A stretch of 5,421 nucleotides of DNA, from assembly GCA_964370015.1 (NCBI GenBank), contig CAYJHD010000116.1, positions 1 through 5,421 on the forward strand, read 5' to 3'. Each line of letters opens with the position of its first letter. Position 1 is the stretch's first letter. This document shows, piece by piece, positions 5,334 to 5,421 of the stretch. The position numbers and the translations under genes are program-made. Below the pieces are notes generated by a model. The model searched no databases. It saw only the letters and a program-made list of their open reading frames with translations, and had not been told where the DNA came from. The DNA is from CAYJAD01 sp964370015. GTDB taxonomy: Bacteria; Desulfobacterota; Desulfovibrionia; Desulfovibrionales; Desulfovibrionaceae.

Positions 5334-5421
5334 GTGGCTAGAATTGCAGGTGTAGATTTGCCTCGTGGCAAACGTGTGGACATTGCGTTGACCTATATCT
5401 ATGGCATCGGACGTACTACGT
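5334..5421 (+). CDS. rpsM: 30S ribosomal protein S13, N-terminal part (3' end outside window)
   Basis: The first 29 codons of S13 run off the end of the window. S13 sits at the top of the 30S head, contacts L5 and the P-site tRNA, and helps control subunit movement. The N-terminus, ARIAGVDLPRGKRVDIALTYIYGIGRTT after the initiator, is the standard S13 wording, including the YGIGRTT helix-hairpin-helix turn. The start codon is GTG, fixed by AGGAGA at 5323-5328 five bases upstream and by homology; no ATG is available nearby in this frame. It is the normal neighbour of rpmJ and would be followed by rpsK, rpsD, rpoA and rplQ in a typical alpha operon. Confidence 0.96.
   Translation, partial: MARIAGVDLPRGKRVDIALTYIYGIGRTT

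Noticed and set aside
1..5421. Mobile elements, CRISPR repeats, tRNA or other inserted genes
   Set aside because: All bases outside the two long gaps are accounted for by tightly spaced housekeeping genes; I found no terminal inverted repeats, spaced repeats or tRNA-like folds.

Overview
The window is a continuous stretch of the bacterial spc ribosomal-protein operon running into the start of the alpha operon, all on the + strand. The order is rplE (3' end only), rpsN, rpsH, rplF, rplR, rpsE, rpmD, rplO, secY, map, rpmJ, rpsM (5' end only). Every gene is recognisable from family motifs and none appears broken. I see no mobile element, CRISPR array, tRNA or rRNA, and no sign of horizontal transfer.

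Organism: a bacterium of moderate GC content. Three features fit the sulfate-reducing Desulfovibrionales best: the secY-map-rpmJ-rpsM order without adk or infA, the zinc-binding (C+) form of S14, and SecY, S5 and S14 wording that resembles what I remember of Desulfovibrio relatives. This is inference from memory, not a database match, and the genus is left open.

Layout: from 1 to 2884 the ribosomal-protein genes are packed with gaps of 1 to 21 bases. Most have a Shine-Dalgarno (SD) sequence that overlaps the stop codon of the gene before, which suggests translational coupling. Only two gaps are long enough to hold regulation. The 113-base rplO-secY gap (2885-2997) contains two strong stem-loops whose arms can also pair with each other in mutually exclusive ways, followed by a weak promoter-like sequence. 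The 89-base map-rpmJ gap (5118-5206) contains a consensus -35 box with a weaker -10 box, followed by a stem-loop that would lie at the very 5' end of the new transcript. The first gap separates ribosomal proteins from the protein-export and N-terminal-processing genes. The second separates those genes from the next ribosomal block.

How the genes work together: L5, L6, L15, L18, L30 and L36 belong to the 50S subunit, and S5, S8, S13 and S14 to the 30S subunit. SecY is the channel of the Sec translocon, and Map removes the initiator methionine from nascent chains. The coding content is ordinary housekeeping. I did not find an undescribed system, and the points most worth checking are the two non-coding gaps and the strong preference for TAG stops.
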